The notes beneath the pieces are model-generated. The model was not told where the DNA came from, did no database searches, and saw only the letters and a program-made list of their open reading frames with translations. The translations under genes and the position numbers were made by a program. A stretch of DNA of 64,000 nucleotides. Origin: Allodiplogaster sudhausi (lineage: Eukaryota > Nematoda > Chromadorea > Rhabditida > Diplogasteridae). Location of the stretch: NCBI GenBank assembly GCA_945643635.1, contig CALZFC010000248.1, positions 7,132,501-7,196,500 of the forward strand, in the 5' to 3' direction. Positions 20,332 to 36,200 of the stretch are shown in pieces; the first letter of the stretch is position 1; each line of letters opens with the position of its first letter.

Positions 20332-23300
20332 AATTCTTTGACACATGCCCCACAATACATTCGGGTTTAATATCTTTTAGTATGTCTCAACTTCGATGGT
20401 CATGGTCAAAAACCATCCATAAACTAATTGCCTTATACACTTGAGGATTATGTTTTTAAGTATTACAGGCGTAATCTACGCAAGATTCTTTGACACATGC
20501 CCCACAATACATTCGGGTTTAATATCTTTTAGTATGTCTCAACTTCGATGGTCATGGTCAAAAACCATCCATAAACTAATTGCCTTATACACTTGAGGAT
20601 TTTTTTTAAGTATTACAGGCGTAATCTACGCAAGATTCTTTGAAACATGCCCCACAATACATTCGGGTTTAATATCTTTTAGTATGTCTCAACTTCGATG
20701 GTCATGGTCAAAAACCATCCATAAACTAATTGCCTTATACACTTGAGGATTTTTTTTAAGTATTACAGGCGTAATCTACGCAAGATTCTTTGACACATGC
20801 CCCACAATACATTCGGGTTTAATATCTTTTAGTATGTCTCAACTTCGATGGTCATGGTCAAAAACCATCCATAAACTAATTGCCTTATACACTTGAGGAT
20901 TATGCTTTTAAGTATTACAGGCGTAATCTACGCAAAATTCTTTGACACATGCCCCACAATACATTCGGGTTTAATATCTTTTAGTATGTCTCAACTTCGA
21001 TGGTCATGGTCAAAAACCATCCATAAACTAATTGCCTTATACACTTGAGGATTATGTTTTTAAGTATTACAGGCGTAATCTACGCAAAATTCTTTGACAC
21101 ATGCCCCACAATACATTCGGGTTTAATATCTTTTAGTATGTCTCAACTTCGATGGTCATGGTCAAAAACCATCCATAAACTAATTGCCTTATACACTTGA
21201 GGATTATGTTTTTAAGTATTACAGGCGTAATCTACGCAGGATTCTTTGACACATGCCCCACAATACATTCGGGTTTAATATCTTTTAGTATGTCTCAACT
21301 TCGATGGTCATGGTCAAAAACCATCCATAAACTAATTGCCTTATACACTTGAGGATTTTTTTTAAGTATTACAGGCGTAATCTACGCAAGATTCTTTGAC
21401 ACATGCCCCACAATACATTCGGGTTTAATATCTTTTAGTATGTCTCAACTTCGATGGTCATGGTCAAAAACCATCCATAAACTAATTGCCTTATACACTT
21501 GAGGATTATGTTTTTAAGTATTACAGGCGTAATCTACGCAAGATTCTTTGACACATGCCCCACAATACATTCGGGTTTAATATCTTTTAGTATGTCTCAA
21601 CTTCGATGGTCATGGTCAAAAACCATCCATAAACTAATTGCCTTATACACTTGAGGATTATGTTTTTAAGTATTACAGGCGTAATCTACGCAAGATTCTT
21701 TGACACATGCCCCACAATACATTCGGGTTTAATATCTTTTAGTATGTCTCAACTTCGATGGTCATGGTCAAAAACCATCCATAAACTAATTGCCTTATAC
21801 ACTTGAGGATTTTTTTTAAGTATTACAGGCGTAATCTACGCAAGATTCTTTGACACATGCCCCACAATACATTCGGGTTTAATATCTTTTAGTATGTCTC
21901 AACTTCGATGGTCATGGTCAAAAACCATCCATAAACTAATTGCCTTATACACTTGAGGATTATGTTTTTAAGTATTACAGGCGTAATCTACGCAAAATTC
22001 TTTGACACATGCCCCACAATACATTCGGGTTTAATATCTTTTAGTATGTCTCAACTTCGATGGTCATGGTCAAAAACCATCCATAAACTAATTGCCTTAT
22101 ACACTTGAGGATTATGTTTTTAAGTATTACAGGCGTAATCTACGCAAGATTCTTTGACACATGCCCCACAATACATTCGGTTTAATATCTTTTAGTATGT
22201 CTCAACTTCGATGGTCATGGTCAAAAACCATCCATAAACTAATTGCCTTATACACTTGAGGATTATTTTTAAGTATTACAGGCGTAATCTACGCAAGATT
22301 CTTTGACACATGCCCCACAATACATTCGGGTTTAATATCTTTTAGTATGTCTCAACTTCGATGGTCATGGTCAAAAACCATCCATAAACTAATTGCCTTA
22401 TACACTTGAGGATTTTTTTTAAGTATTACAGGCGTAATCTACGCAAGATTCTTTGACACATGCCCCACAATACATTCGGGTTTAATATCTTTTAGTATGT
22501 CTCAACTTCGATGGTCATGGTCAAAAACCATCCATAAACTAATTGCCTTATACACTTGAGGATTATGTTTTTAAGTATTACAGGCGTAATCTACGCAAGA
22601 TTCTTTGACACATGCCCCACAATACATTCGGGTTTAATATCTTTTAGTATGTCTCAACTTCGATGGTCATGGTCAAAAACCATCCATAAACTAATTGCCT
22701 TATACACTTGAGGATTATGTTTTTAAGTATTACAGGCGTAATCTACGCAAAATTCTTTGACACATGCCCCACAATACATTCGGGTTTAATATCTTTTAGT
22801 ATGTCTCAACTTCGATGGTCATGGTCAAAAACCATCCATAAACTAATTGCCTTATACACTTGAGGATTATGTTTTTAAGTATTACAGGCGTAATCTACGC
22901 AAGATTCTTTGACACATGCCCCACAATACATTCGGGTTTAATATCTTTTAGTATGTCTCAACTTCGATGGTCATGGTCAAAAACCATCCATAAACTAATT
23001 GCCTTATACACTTGAGGATTATTTTTTAAGTATTACAGGCGTAATCTACGCAAGATTCTTTGACACATGCCCCACAATACATTCGGGTTTAATATCTTTT
23101 AGTATGTCTCAACTTCGATGGTCATGGTCAAAAACCATCCATAAACTAATTGCCTTATACACTTGAGGATTATGTTTTTAAGTATTACAGGCGTAATCTA
23201 CGCAAGATTCTTTGACACATGCCCCACAATACATTCGGGTTTAATATCTTTTAGTATGTCTCAACTTCGATGGTCATGGTCAAAAACCATCCATAAACTA

Positions 23301-24270
23301 ATTGCCTTATACACTTGAGGATTATTTTTTAGTATTACAGGCGTAATCTACGCAAGATTCTTTGACACATGCCCCACAATACATTCGGGTTTAATATCTT
23401 TTAGTATGTCTCAACTTCGATGGTCATGGTCAAAAACCATCCATAAACTAATTGCCTTATACACTTGAGGATTATGTTTTTAAGTATTACAGGCGTAATC
23501 TACGCAAGATTCTTTGACACATGCCCCACAATACATTCGGGTTTAATATCTTTTAGTATGTCTCAACTTCGATGGTCATGGTCAAAAACCATCCATAAAC
23601 TAATTGCCTTATACACTTGAGGATTATGTTTTTAAGTATTACAGGCGTAATCTACGCAGGATTCTTTGACACATGCCCCACAATACATTCGGGTTTAATA
23701 TCTTTTAGTATGTCTCAACTTCGATGGTCATGGTCAAAAACCATCCATAAACTAATTGCCTTATACACTTGAGGATTATGTTTTAAGTATTACAGGCGTA
23801 ATCTACGCAAGATTCTTTGACACATGCCCCACAATACATTCGGGTTTAATATCTTTTAGTATGTCTCAACTTCGATGGTCATGGTCAAAAACCATCCATA
23901 AACTAATTGCCTTATACACTTGAGGATTATGTTTTTAAGTATTACAGGCGTAATCTACGCAAAATTCTTTGACACATGCCCCACAATACATTCGGGTTTA
24001 ATATCTTTTAGTATGTCTCAACTTCGATGGTCATGGTCAAAAACCATCCATAAACTAATTGCCTTATACACTTGAGGATTATGTTTTTAAGTATTACAGG
24101 CGTAATCTACGCAAGATTCTTTGACACATGCCCCACAATACATTCGGGTTTAATATCTTTTAGTATGTCTCAACTTCGATGGTCATGGTCAAAAACCATC
24201 CATAAACTAATTGCCTTATACACTTGAGGATTATGTTTTTAAGTATTACAGGCGTAATCTACGCAATTTC
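20332..24270 (+). repeat. Satellite mixed zone
   Basis: About 26 monomers close to consensus, with scattered variants and no clear higher-order period. Variants include aaattc versus agattc versus ggattc at the monomer start, T-tract length (gattatgttttt, gatttttttt, gattattttt), and single deletions such as attcggttt near 22176. The last obvious indel variant is gcaatttc at 24264-24270. Confidence 0.85.
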
Positions 24271-27200
24271 TTTGACACATGCCCCACAATACATTCGGGT
24301 TTAATATCTTTTAGTATGTCTCAACTTCGATGGTCATGGTCAAAAACCATCCATAAACTAATTGCCTTATACACTTGAGGATTATGTTTTTAAGTATTAC
24401 AGGCGTAATCTACGCAAGATTCTTTGACACATGCCCCACAATACATTCGGGTTTAATATCTTTTAGTATGTCTCAACTTCGATGGTCATGGTCAAAAACC
24501 ATCCATAAACTAATTGCCTTATACACTTGAGGATTATGTTTTTAAGTATTACAGGCGTAATCTACGCAAGATTCTTTGACACATGCCCCACAATACATTC
24601 GGGTTTAATATCTTTTAGTATGTCTCAACTTCGATGGTCATGGTCAAAAACCATCCATAAACTAATTGCCTTATACACTTGAGGATTATGTTTTTAAGTA
24701 TTACAGGCGTAATCTACGCAAGATTCTTTGACACATGCCCCACAATACATTCGGGTTTAATATCTTTTAGTATGTCTCAACTTCGATGGTCATGGTCAAA
24801 AACCATCCATAAACTAATTGCCTTATACACTTGAGGATTATGTTTTTAAGTATTACAGGCGTAATCTACGCAAGATTCTTTGACACATGCCCCACAATAC
24901 ATTCGGGTTTAATATCTTTTAGTATGTCTCAACTTCGATGGTCATGGTCAAAAACCATCCATAAACTAATTGCCTTATACACTTGAGGATTATGTTTTTA
25001 AGTATTACAGGCGTAATCTACGCAAGATTCTTTGACACATGCCCCACAATACATTCGGGTTTAATATCTTTTAGTATGTCTCAACTTCGATGGTCATGGT
25101 CAAAAACCATCCATAAACTAATTGCCTTATACACTTGAGGATTATGTTTTTAAGTATTACAGGCGTAATCTACGCAAAATTCTTTGACACATGCCCCACA
25201 ATACATTCGGGTTTAATATCTTTTAGTATGTCTCAACTTCGATGGTCATGGTCAAAAACCATCCATAAACTAATTGCCTTATACACTTGAGGATTATGTT
25301 TTTAAGTATTACAGGCGTAATCTACGCAAGATTCTTTGACACATGCCCCACAATACATTCGGGTTTAATATCTTTTAGTATGTCTCAACTTCGATGGTCA
25401 TGGTCAAAAACCATCCATAAACTAATTGCCTTATACACTTGAGGATTATGTTTTTAAGTATTACAGGCGTAATCTACGCAAGATTCTTTGACACATGCCC
25501 CACAATACATTCGGGTTTAATATCTTTTAGTATGTCTCAACTTCGATGGTCATGGTCAAAAACCATCCATAAACTAATTGCCTTATACACTTGAGGATTA
25601 TGTTTTTAAGTATTACAGGCGTAATCTACGCAAGATTCTTTGACACATGCCCCACAATACATTCGGGTTTAATATCTTTTAGTATGTCTCAACTTCGATG
25701 GTCATGGTCAAAAACCATCCATAAACTAATTGCCTTATACACTTGAGGATTATGTTTTTAAGTATTACAGGCGTAATCTACGCAAGATTCTTTGACACAT
25801 GCCCCACAATACATTCGGGTTTAATATCTTTTAGTATGTCTCAACTTCGATGGTCATGGTCAAAAACCATCCATAAACTAATTGCCTTATACACTTGAGG
25901 ATTATGTTTTTAAGTATTACAGGCGTAATCTACGCAAGATTCTTTGACACATGCCCCACAATACATTCGGGTTTATATCTTTTAGTATGTCTCAACTTCG
26001 ATGGTCATGGTCAAAAACCATCCATAAACTAATTGCCTTATACACTTGAGGATTATGTTTTTAAGTATTACAGGCGTAATCTACGCAAGATTCTTTGACA
26101 CATGCCCCACAATACATTCGGGTTTAATATCTTTTAGTATGTCTCAACTTCGATGGTCATGGTCAAAAACCATCCATAAACTAATTGCCTTATACACTTG
26201 AGGATTATGTTTTTAAGTATTACAGGCGTAATCTACGCAAGATTCTTTGACACATGCCCCACAATACATTCGGGTTTAATATCTTTTAGTATGTCTCAAC
26301 TTCGATGGTCATGGTCAAAAACCATCCATAAACTAATTGCCTTATACACTTGAGGATTATGTTTTTAAGTATTACAGGCGTAATCTACGCAAGATTCTTT
26401 GACACATGCCCCACAATACATTCGGGTTTAATATCTTTTAGTATGTCTCAACTTCGATGGTCATGGTCAAAAACCATCCATAAACTAATTGCCTTATACA
26501 CTTGAGGATTATGTTTTTAAGTATTACAGGCGTAATCTACGCAAGATTCTTTGACACATGCCCCACAATACATTCGGGTTTAATATCTTTTAGTATGTCT
26601 CAACTTCGATGGTCATGGTCAAAAACCATCCATAAACTAATTGCCTTATACACTTGAGGATTATGTTTTTAAGTATTACAGGCGTAATCTACGCAAGATT
26701 CTTTGACACATGCCCCACAATACATTCGGGTTTAATATCTTTTAGTATGTCTCAACTTCGATGGTCATGGTCAAAAACCATCCATAAACTAATTGCCTTA
26801 TACACTTGAGGATTATGTTTTTAAGTATTACAGGCGTAATCTACGCAAGATTCTTTGACACATGCCCCACAATACATTCGGGTTTAATATCTTTTAGTAT
26901 GTCTCAACTTCGATGGTCATGGTCAAAAACCATCCATAAACTAATTGCCTTATACACTTGAGGATTATGTTTTTAAGTATTACAGGCGTAATCTACGCAA
27001 GATTCTTTGACACATGCCCCACAATACATTCGGGTTTAATATCTTTTAGTATGTCTCAACTTCGATGGTCATGGTCAAAAACCATCCATAAACTAATTGC
27101 CTTATACACTTGAGGATTATGTTTTTAAGTATTACAGGCGTAATCTACGCAAGATTCTTTGACACATGCCCCACAATACATTCGGGTTTAATATCTTTTA

Positions 27201-30200
27201 GTATGTCTCAACTTCGATGGTCATGGTCAAAAACCATCCATAAACTAATTGCCTTATACACTTGAGGATTATGTTTTTAAGTATTACAGGCGTAATCTAC
27301 GCAAGATTCTTTGACACATGCCCCACAATACATTCGGGTTTAATATCTTTTAGTATGTCTCAACTTCGATGGTCATGGTCAAAAACCATCCATAAACTAA
27401 TTGCCTTATACACTTGAGGATTATGTTTTTAAGTATTACAGGCGTAATCTACGCAAGATTCTTTGACACATGCCCCACAATACATTCGGGTTTAATATCT
27501 TTTAGTATGTCTCAACTTCGATGGTCATGGTCAAAAACCATCCATAAACTAATTGCCTTATACACTTGAGGATTATGTTTTTAAGTATTACAGGCGTAAT
27601 CTACGCAAGATTCTTTGACACATGCCCCACAATACATTCGGGTTTAATATCTTTTAGTATGTCTCAACTTCGATGGTCATGGTCAAAAACCATCCATAAA
27701 CTAATTGCCTTATACACTTGAGGATTATGTTTTTAAGTATTACAGGCGTAATCTACGCAAGATTCTTTGACACATGCCCCACAATACATTCGGGTTTAAT
27801 ATCTTTTAGTATGTCTCAACTTCGATGGTCATGGTCAAAAACCATCCATAAACTAATTGCCTTATACACTTGAGGATTATGTTTTTAAGTATTACAGGCG
27901 TAATCTACGCAAGATTCTTTGACACATGCCCCACAATACATTCGGGTTTAATATCTTTTAGTATGTCTCAACTTCGATGGTCATGGTCAAAAACCATCCA
28001 TAAACTAATTGCCTTATACACTTGAGGATTATGTTTTTAAGTATTACAGGCGTAATCTACGCAAGATTCTTTGACACATGCCCCACAATACATTCGGGTT
28101 TAATATCTTTTAGTATGTCTCAACTTCGATGGTCATGGTCAAAAACCATCCATAAACTAATTGCCTTATACACTTGAGGATTATGTTTTTAAGTATTACA
28201 GGCGTAATCTACGCAAGATTCTTTGACACATGCCCCACAATACATTCGGGTTTAATATCTTTTAGTATGTCTCAACTTCGATGGTCATGGTCAAAAACCA
28301 TCCATAAACTAATTGCCTTATACACTTGAGGATTATGTTTTTAAGTATTACAGGCGTAATCTACGCAAGATTCTTTGACACATGCCCCACAATACATTCG
28401 GGTTTAATATCTTTTAGTATGTCTCAACTTCGATGGTCATGGTCAAAAACCATCCATAAACTAATTGCCTTATACACTTGAGGATTATGTTTTTAAGTAT
28501 TACAGGCGTAATCTACGCAAGATTCTTTGACACATGCCCCACAATACATTCGGGTTTAATATCTTTTAGTATGTCTCAACTTCGATGGTCATGGTCAAAA
28601 ACCATCCATAAACTAATTGCCTTATACACTTGAGGATTATGTTTTTAAGTATTACAGGCGTAATCTACGCAAGATTCTTTGACACATGCCCCACAATACA
28701 TTCGGGTTTAATATCTTTTAGTATGTCTCAACTTCGATGGTCATGGTCAAAAACCATCCATAAACTAATTGCCTTATACACTTGAGGATTATGTTTTTAA
28801 GTATTACAGGCGTAATCTACGCAAGATTCTTTGACACATGCCCCACAATACATTCGGGTTTAATATCTTTTAGTATGTCTCAACTTCGATGGTCATGGTC
28901 AAAAACCATCCATAAACTAATTGCCTTATACACTTGAGGATTATGTTTTTAAGTATTACAGGCGTAATCTACGCAAGATTCTTTGACACATGCCCCACAA
29001 TACATTCGGGTTTAATATCTTTTAGTATGTCTCAACTTCGATGGTCATGGTCAAAAACCATCCATAAACTAATTGCCTTATACACTTGAGGATTATGTTT
29101 TTAAGTATTACAGGCGTAATCTACGCAAGATTCTTTGACACATGCCCCACAATACATTCGGGTTTAATATCTTTTAGTATGTCTCAACTTCGATGGTCAT
29201 GGTCAAAAACCATCCATAAACTAATTGCCTTATACACTTGAGGATTATGTTTTTAAGTATTACAGGCGTAATCTACGCAAGATTCTTTGACACATGCCCC
29301 ACAATACATTCGGGTTTAATATCTTTTAGTATGTCTCAACTTCGATGGTCATGGTCAAAAACATCCATAAACTAATTGCCTTATACACTTGAGGATTATG
29401 TTTTTAAGTATTACAGGCGTAATCTACGCAAGATTCTTTGACACATGCCCCACAATACATTCGGGTTTAATATCTTTTAGTATGTCTCAACTTCGATGGT
29501 CATGGTCAAAAACCATCCATAAACTAATTGCCTTATACACTTGAGGATTATGTTTTTAAGTATTACAGGCGTAATCTACGCAAGATTCTTTGACACATGC
29601 CCCACAATACATTCGGGTTTAATATCTTTTAGTATGTCTCAACTTCGATGGTCATGGTCAAAAACCATCCATAAACTAATTGCCTTATACACTTGAGGAT
29701 TATGTTTTTAAGTATTACAGGCGTAATCTACGCAAGATTCTTTGACACATGCCCCACAATACATTCGGGTTTAATATCTTTTAGTATGTCTCAACTTCGA
29801 TGGTCATGGTCAAAAACCATCCATAAACTAATTGCCTTATACACTTGAGGATTATGTTTTTAAGTATTACAGGCGTAATCTACGCAAGATTCTTTGACAC
29901 ATGCCCCACAATACATTCGGGTTTAATATCTTTTAGTATGTCTCAACTTCGATGGTCATGGTCAAAAACCATCCATAAACTAATTGCCTTATACACTTGA
30001 GGATTATGTTTTTAAGTATTACAGGCGTAATCTACGCAAGATTCTTTGACACATGCCCCACAATACATTCGGGTTTAATATCTTTTAGTATGTCTCAACT
30101 TCGATGGTCATGGTCAAAAACCATCCATAAACTAATTGCCTTATACACTTGAGGATTATGTTTTTAAGTATTACAGGCGTAATCTACGCAAGATTCTTTG

Positions 30201-33200
30201 ACACATGCCCCACAATACATTCGGGTTTAATATCTTTTAGTATGTCTCAACTTCGATGGTCATGGTCAAAAACCATCCATAAACTAATTGCCTTATACAC
30301 TTGAGGATTATGTTTTTAAGTATTACAGGCGTAATCTACGCAAGATTCTTTGACACATGCCCCACAATACATTCGGGTTTAATATCTTTTAGTATGTCTC
30401 AACTTCGATGGTCATGGTCAAAAACCATCCATAAACTAATTGCCTTATACACTTGAGGATTATGTTTTTAAGTATTACAGGCGTAATCTACGCAAGATTC
30501 TTTGACACATGCCCCACAATACATTCGGGTTTAATATCTTTTAGTATGTCTCAACTTCGATGGTCATGGTCAAAAACCATCCATAAACTAATTGCCTTAT
30601 ACACTTGAGGATTATGTTTTTAAGTATTACAGGCGTAATCTACGCAAGATTCTTTGACACATGCCCCACAATACATTCGGGTTTAATATCTTTTAGTATG
30701 TCTCAACTTCGATGGTCATGGTCAAAAACCATCCATAAACTAATTGCCTTATACACTTGAGGATTATGTTTTTAAGTATTACAGGCGTAATCTACGCAAG
30801 ATTCTTTGACACATGCCCCACAATACATTCGGGTTTAATATCTTTTAGTATGTCTCAACTTCGATGGTCATGGTCAAAAACCATCCATAAACTAATTGCC
30901 TTATACACTTGAGGATTATGTTTTTAAGTATTACAGGCGTAATCTACGCAAGATTCTTTGACACATGCCCCACAATACATTCGGGTTTAATATCTTTTAG
31001 TATGTCTCAACTTCGATGGTCATGGTCAAAAACCATCCATAAACTAATTGCCTTATACACTTGAGGATTATGTTTTTAAGTATTACAGGCGTAATCTACG
31101 CAAGATTCTTTGACACATGCCCCACAATACATTCGGGTTTAATATCTTTTAGTATGTCTCAACTTCGATGGTCATGGTCAAAAACCATCCATAAACTAAT
31201 TGCCTTATACACTTGAGGATTATGTTTTTAAGTATTACAGGCGTAATCTACGCAAGATTCTTTGACACATGCCCCACAATACATTCGGGTTTAATATCTT
31301 TTAGTATGTCTCAACTTCGATGGTCATGGTCAAAAACCATCCATAAACTAATTGCCTTATACACTTGAGGATTATGTTTTTAAGTATTACAGGCGTAATC
31401 TACGCAAGATTCTTTGACACATGCCCCACAATACATTCGGGTTTAATATCTTTTAGTATGTCTCAACTTCGATGGTCATGGTCAAAAACCATCCATAAAC
31501 TAATTGCCTTATACACTTGAGGATTATGTTTTTAAGTATTACAGGCGTAATCTACGCAAGATTCTTTGACACATGCCCCACAATACATTCGGGTTTAATA
31601 TCTTTTAGTATGTCTCAACTTCGATGGTCATGGTCAAAAACCATCCATAAACTAATTGCCTTATACACTTGAGGATTATGTTTTTAAGTATTACAGGCGT
31701 AATCTACGCAAGATTCTTTGACACATGCCCCACAATACATTCGGGTTTAATATCTTTTAGTATGTCTCAACTTCGATGGTCATGGTCAAAAACCATCCAT
31801 AAACTAATTGCCTTATACACTTGAGGATTATGTTTTTAAGTATTACAGGCGTAATCTACGCAAGATTCTTTGACACATGCCCCACAATACATTCGGGTTT
31901 AATATCTTTTAGTATGTCTCAACTTCGATGGTCATGGTCAAAAACCATCCATAAACTAATTGCCTTATACACTTGAGGATTATGTTTTTAAGTATTACAG
32001 GCGTAATCTACGCAAGATTCTTTGACACATGCCCCACAATACATTCGGGTTTAATATCTTTTAGTATGTCTCAACTTCGATGGTCATGGTCAAAAACCAT
32101 CCATAAACTAATTGCCTTATACACTTGAGGATTATGTTTTTAAGTATTACAGGCGTAATCTACGCAAGATTCTTTGACACATGCCCCACAATACATTCGG
32201 GTTTAATATCTTTTAGTATGTCTCAACTTCGATGGTCATGGTCAAAAACCATCCATAAACTAATTGCCTTATACACTTGAGGATTATGTTTTTAAGTATT
32301 ACAGGCGTAATCTACGCAAGATTCTTTGACACATGCCCCACAATACATTCGGGTTTAATATCTTTTAGTATGTCTCAACTTCGATGGTCATGGTCAAAAA
32401 CCATCCATAAACTAATTGCCTTATACACTTGAGGATTATGTTTTTAAGTATTACAGGCGTAATCTACGCAAGATTCTTTGACACATGCCCCACAATACAT
32501 TCGGGTTTAATATCTTTTAGTATGTCTCAACTTCGATGGTCATGGTCAAAAACCATCCATAAACTAATTGCCTTATACACTTGAGGATTATGTTTTTAAG
32601 TATTACAGGCGTAATCTACGCAAGATTCTTTGACACATGCCCCACAATACATTCGGGTTTAATATCTTTTAGTATGTCTCAACTTCGATGGTCATGGTCA
32701 AAAACCATCCATAAACTAATTGCCTTATACACTTGAGGATTATGTTTTTAAGTATTACAGGCGTAATCTACGCAAGATTCTTTGACACATGCCCCACAAT
32801 ACATTCGGGTTTAATATCTTTTAGTATGTCTCAACTTCGATGGTCATGGTCAAAAACCATCCATAAACTAATTGCCTTATACACTTGAGGATTATGTTTT
32901 TAAGTATTACAGGCGTAATCTACGCAAGATTCTTTGACACATGCCCCACAATACATTCGGGTTTAATATCTTTTAGTATGTCTCAACTTCGATGGTCATG
33001 GTCAAAAACCATCCATAAACTAATTGCCTTATACACTTGAGGATTATGTTTTTAAGTATTACAGGCGTAATCTACGCAAGATTCTTTGACACATGCCCCA
33101 CAATACATTCGGGTTTAATATCTTTTAGTATGTCTCAACTTCGATGGTCATGGTCAAAAACCATCCATAAACTAATTGCCTTATACACTTGAGGATTATG

Positions 33201-36200
33201 TTTTTAAGTATTACAGGCGTAATCTACGCAAGATTCTTTGACACATGCCCCACAATACATTCGGGTTTAATATCTTTTAGTATGTCTCAACTTCGATGGT
33301 CATGGTCAAAAACCATCCATAAACTAATTGCCTTATACACTTGAGGATTATGTTTTTAAGTATTACAGGCGTAATCTACGCAAGATTCTTTGACACATGC
33401 CCCACAATACATTCGGGTTTAATATCTTTTAGTATGTCTCAACTTCGATGGTCATGGTCAAAAACCATCCATAAACTAATTGCCTTATACACTTGAGGAT
33501 TATGTTTTTAAGTATTACAGGCGTAATCTACGCAAGATTCTTTGACACATGCCCCACAATACATTCGGGTTTAATATCTTTTAGTATGTCTCAACTTCGA
33601 TGGTCATGGTCAAAAACCATCCATAAACTAATTGCCTTATACACTTGAGGATTATGTTTTTAAGTATTACAGGCGTAATCTACGCAAGATTCTTTGACAC
33701 ATGCCCCACAATACATTCGGGTTTAATATCTTTTAGTATGTCTCAACTTCGATGGTCATGGTCAAAAACCATCCATAAACTAATTGCCTTATACACTTGA
33801 GGATTATGTTTTTAAGTATTACAGGCGTAATCTACGCAAGATTCTTTGACACATGCCCCACAATACATTCGGGTTTAATATCTTTTAGTATGTCTCAACT
33901 TCGATGGTCATGGTCAAAAACCATCCATAAACTAATTGCCTTATACACTTGAGGATTATGTTTTTAAGTATTACAGGCGTAATCTACGCAAGATTCTTTG
34001 ACACATGCCCCACAATACATTCGGGTTTAATATCTTTTAGTATGTCTCAACTTCGATGGTCATGGTCAAAAACCATCCATAAACTAATTGCCTTATACAC
34101 TTGAGGATTATGTTTTTAAGTATTACAGGCGTAATCTACGCAAGATTCTTTGACACATGCCCCACAATACATTCGGGTTTAATATCTTTTAGTATGTCTC
34201 AACTTCGATGGTCATGGTCAAAAACCATCCATAAACTAATTGCCTTATACACTTGAGGATTATGTTTTTAAGTATTACAGGCGTAATCTACGCAAGATTC
34301 TTTGACACATGCCCCACAATACATTCGGGTTTAATATCTTTTAGTATGTCTCAACTTCGATGGTCATGGTCAAAAACCATCCATAAACTAATTGCCTTAT
34401 ACACTTGAGGATTATGTTTTTAAGTATTACAGGCGTAATCTACGCAAGATTCTTTGACACATGCCCCACAATACATTCGGGTTTAATATCTTTTAGTATG
34501 TCTCAACTTCGATGGTCATGGTCAAAAACCATCCATAAACTAATTGCCTTATACACTTGAGGATTATGTTTTTAAGTATTACAGGCGTAATCTACGCAAG
34601 ATTCTTTGACACATGCCCCACAATACATTCGGGTTTAATATCTTTTAGTATGTCTCAACTTCGATGGTCATGGTCAAAAACCATCCATAAACTAATTGCC
34701 TTATACACTTGAGGATTATGTTTTTAAGTATTACAGGCGTAATCTACGCAAGATTCTTTGACACATGCCCCACAATACATTCGGGTTTAATATCTTTTAG
34801 TATGTCTCAACTTCGATGGTCATGGTCAAAAACCATCCATAAACTAATTGCCTTATACACTTGAGGATTATGTTTTTAAGTATTACAGGCGTAATCTACG
34901 CAAGATTCTTTGACACATGCCCCACAATACATTCGGGTTTAATATCTTTTAGTATGTCTCAACTTCGATGGTCATGGTCAAAAACCATCCATAAACTAAT
35001 TGCCTTATACACTTGAGGATTATGTTTTTAAGTATTACAGGCGTAATCTACGCAAGATTCTTTGACACATGCCCCACAATACATTCGGGTTTAATATCTT
35101 TTAGTATGTCTCAACTTCGATGGTCATGGTCAAAAACCATCCATAAACTAATTGCCTTATACACTTGAGGATTATGTTTTTAAGTATTACAGGCGTAATC
35201 TACGCAAGATTCTTTGACACATGCCCCACAATACATTCGGGTTTAATATCTTTTAGTATGTCTCAACTTCGATGGTCATGGTCAAAAACCATCCATAAAC
35301 TAATTGCCTTATACACTTGAGGATTATGTTTTTAAGTATTACAGGCGTAATCTACGCAAGATTCTTTGACACATGCCCCACAATACATTCGGGTTTAATA
35401 TCTTTTAGTATGTCTCAACTTCGATGGTCATGGTCAAAAACCATCCATAAACTAATTGCCTTATACACTTGAGGATTATGTTTTTAAGTATTACAGGCGT
35501 AATCTACGCAAGATTCTTTGACACATGCCCCACAATACATTCGGGTTTAATATCTTTTAGTATGTCTCAACTTCGATGGTCATGGTCAAAAACCATCCAT
35601 AAACTAATTGCCTTATACACTTGAGGATTATGTTTTTAAGTATTACAGGCGTAATCTACGCAAGATTCTTTGACACATGCCCCACAATACATTCGGGTTT
35701 AATATCTTTTAGTATGTCTCAACTTCGATGGTCATGGTCAAAAACCATCCATAAACTAATTGCCTTATACACTTGAGGATTATGTTTTTAAGTATTACAG
35801 GCGTAATCTACGCAAGATTCTTTGACACATGCCCCACAATACATTCGGGTTTAATATCTTTTAGTATGTCTCAACTTCGATGGTCATGGTCAAAAACCAT
35901 CCATAAACTAATTGCCTTATACACTTGAGGATTATGTTTTTAAGTATTACAGGCGTAATCTACGCAAGATTCTTTGACACATGCCCCACAATACATTCGG
36001 GTTTAATATCTTTTAGTATGTCTCAACTTCGATGGTCATGGTCAAAAACCATCCATAAACTAATTGCCTTATACACTTGAGGATTATGTTTTTAAGTATT
36101 ACAGGCGTAATCTACGCAAGATTCTTTGACACATGCCCCACAATACATTCGGGTTTAATATCTTTTAGTATGTCTCAACTTCGATGGTCATGGTCAAAAA

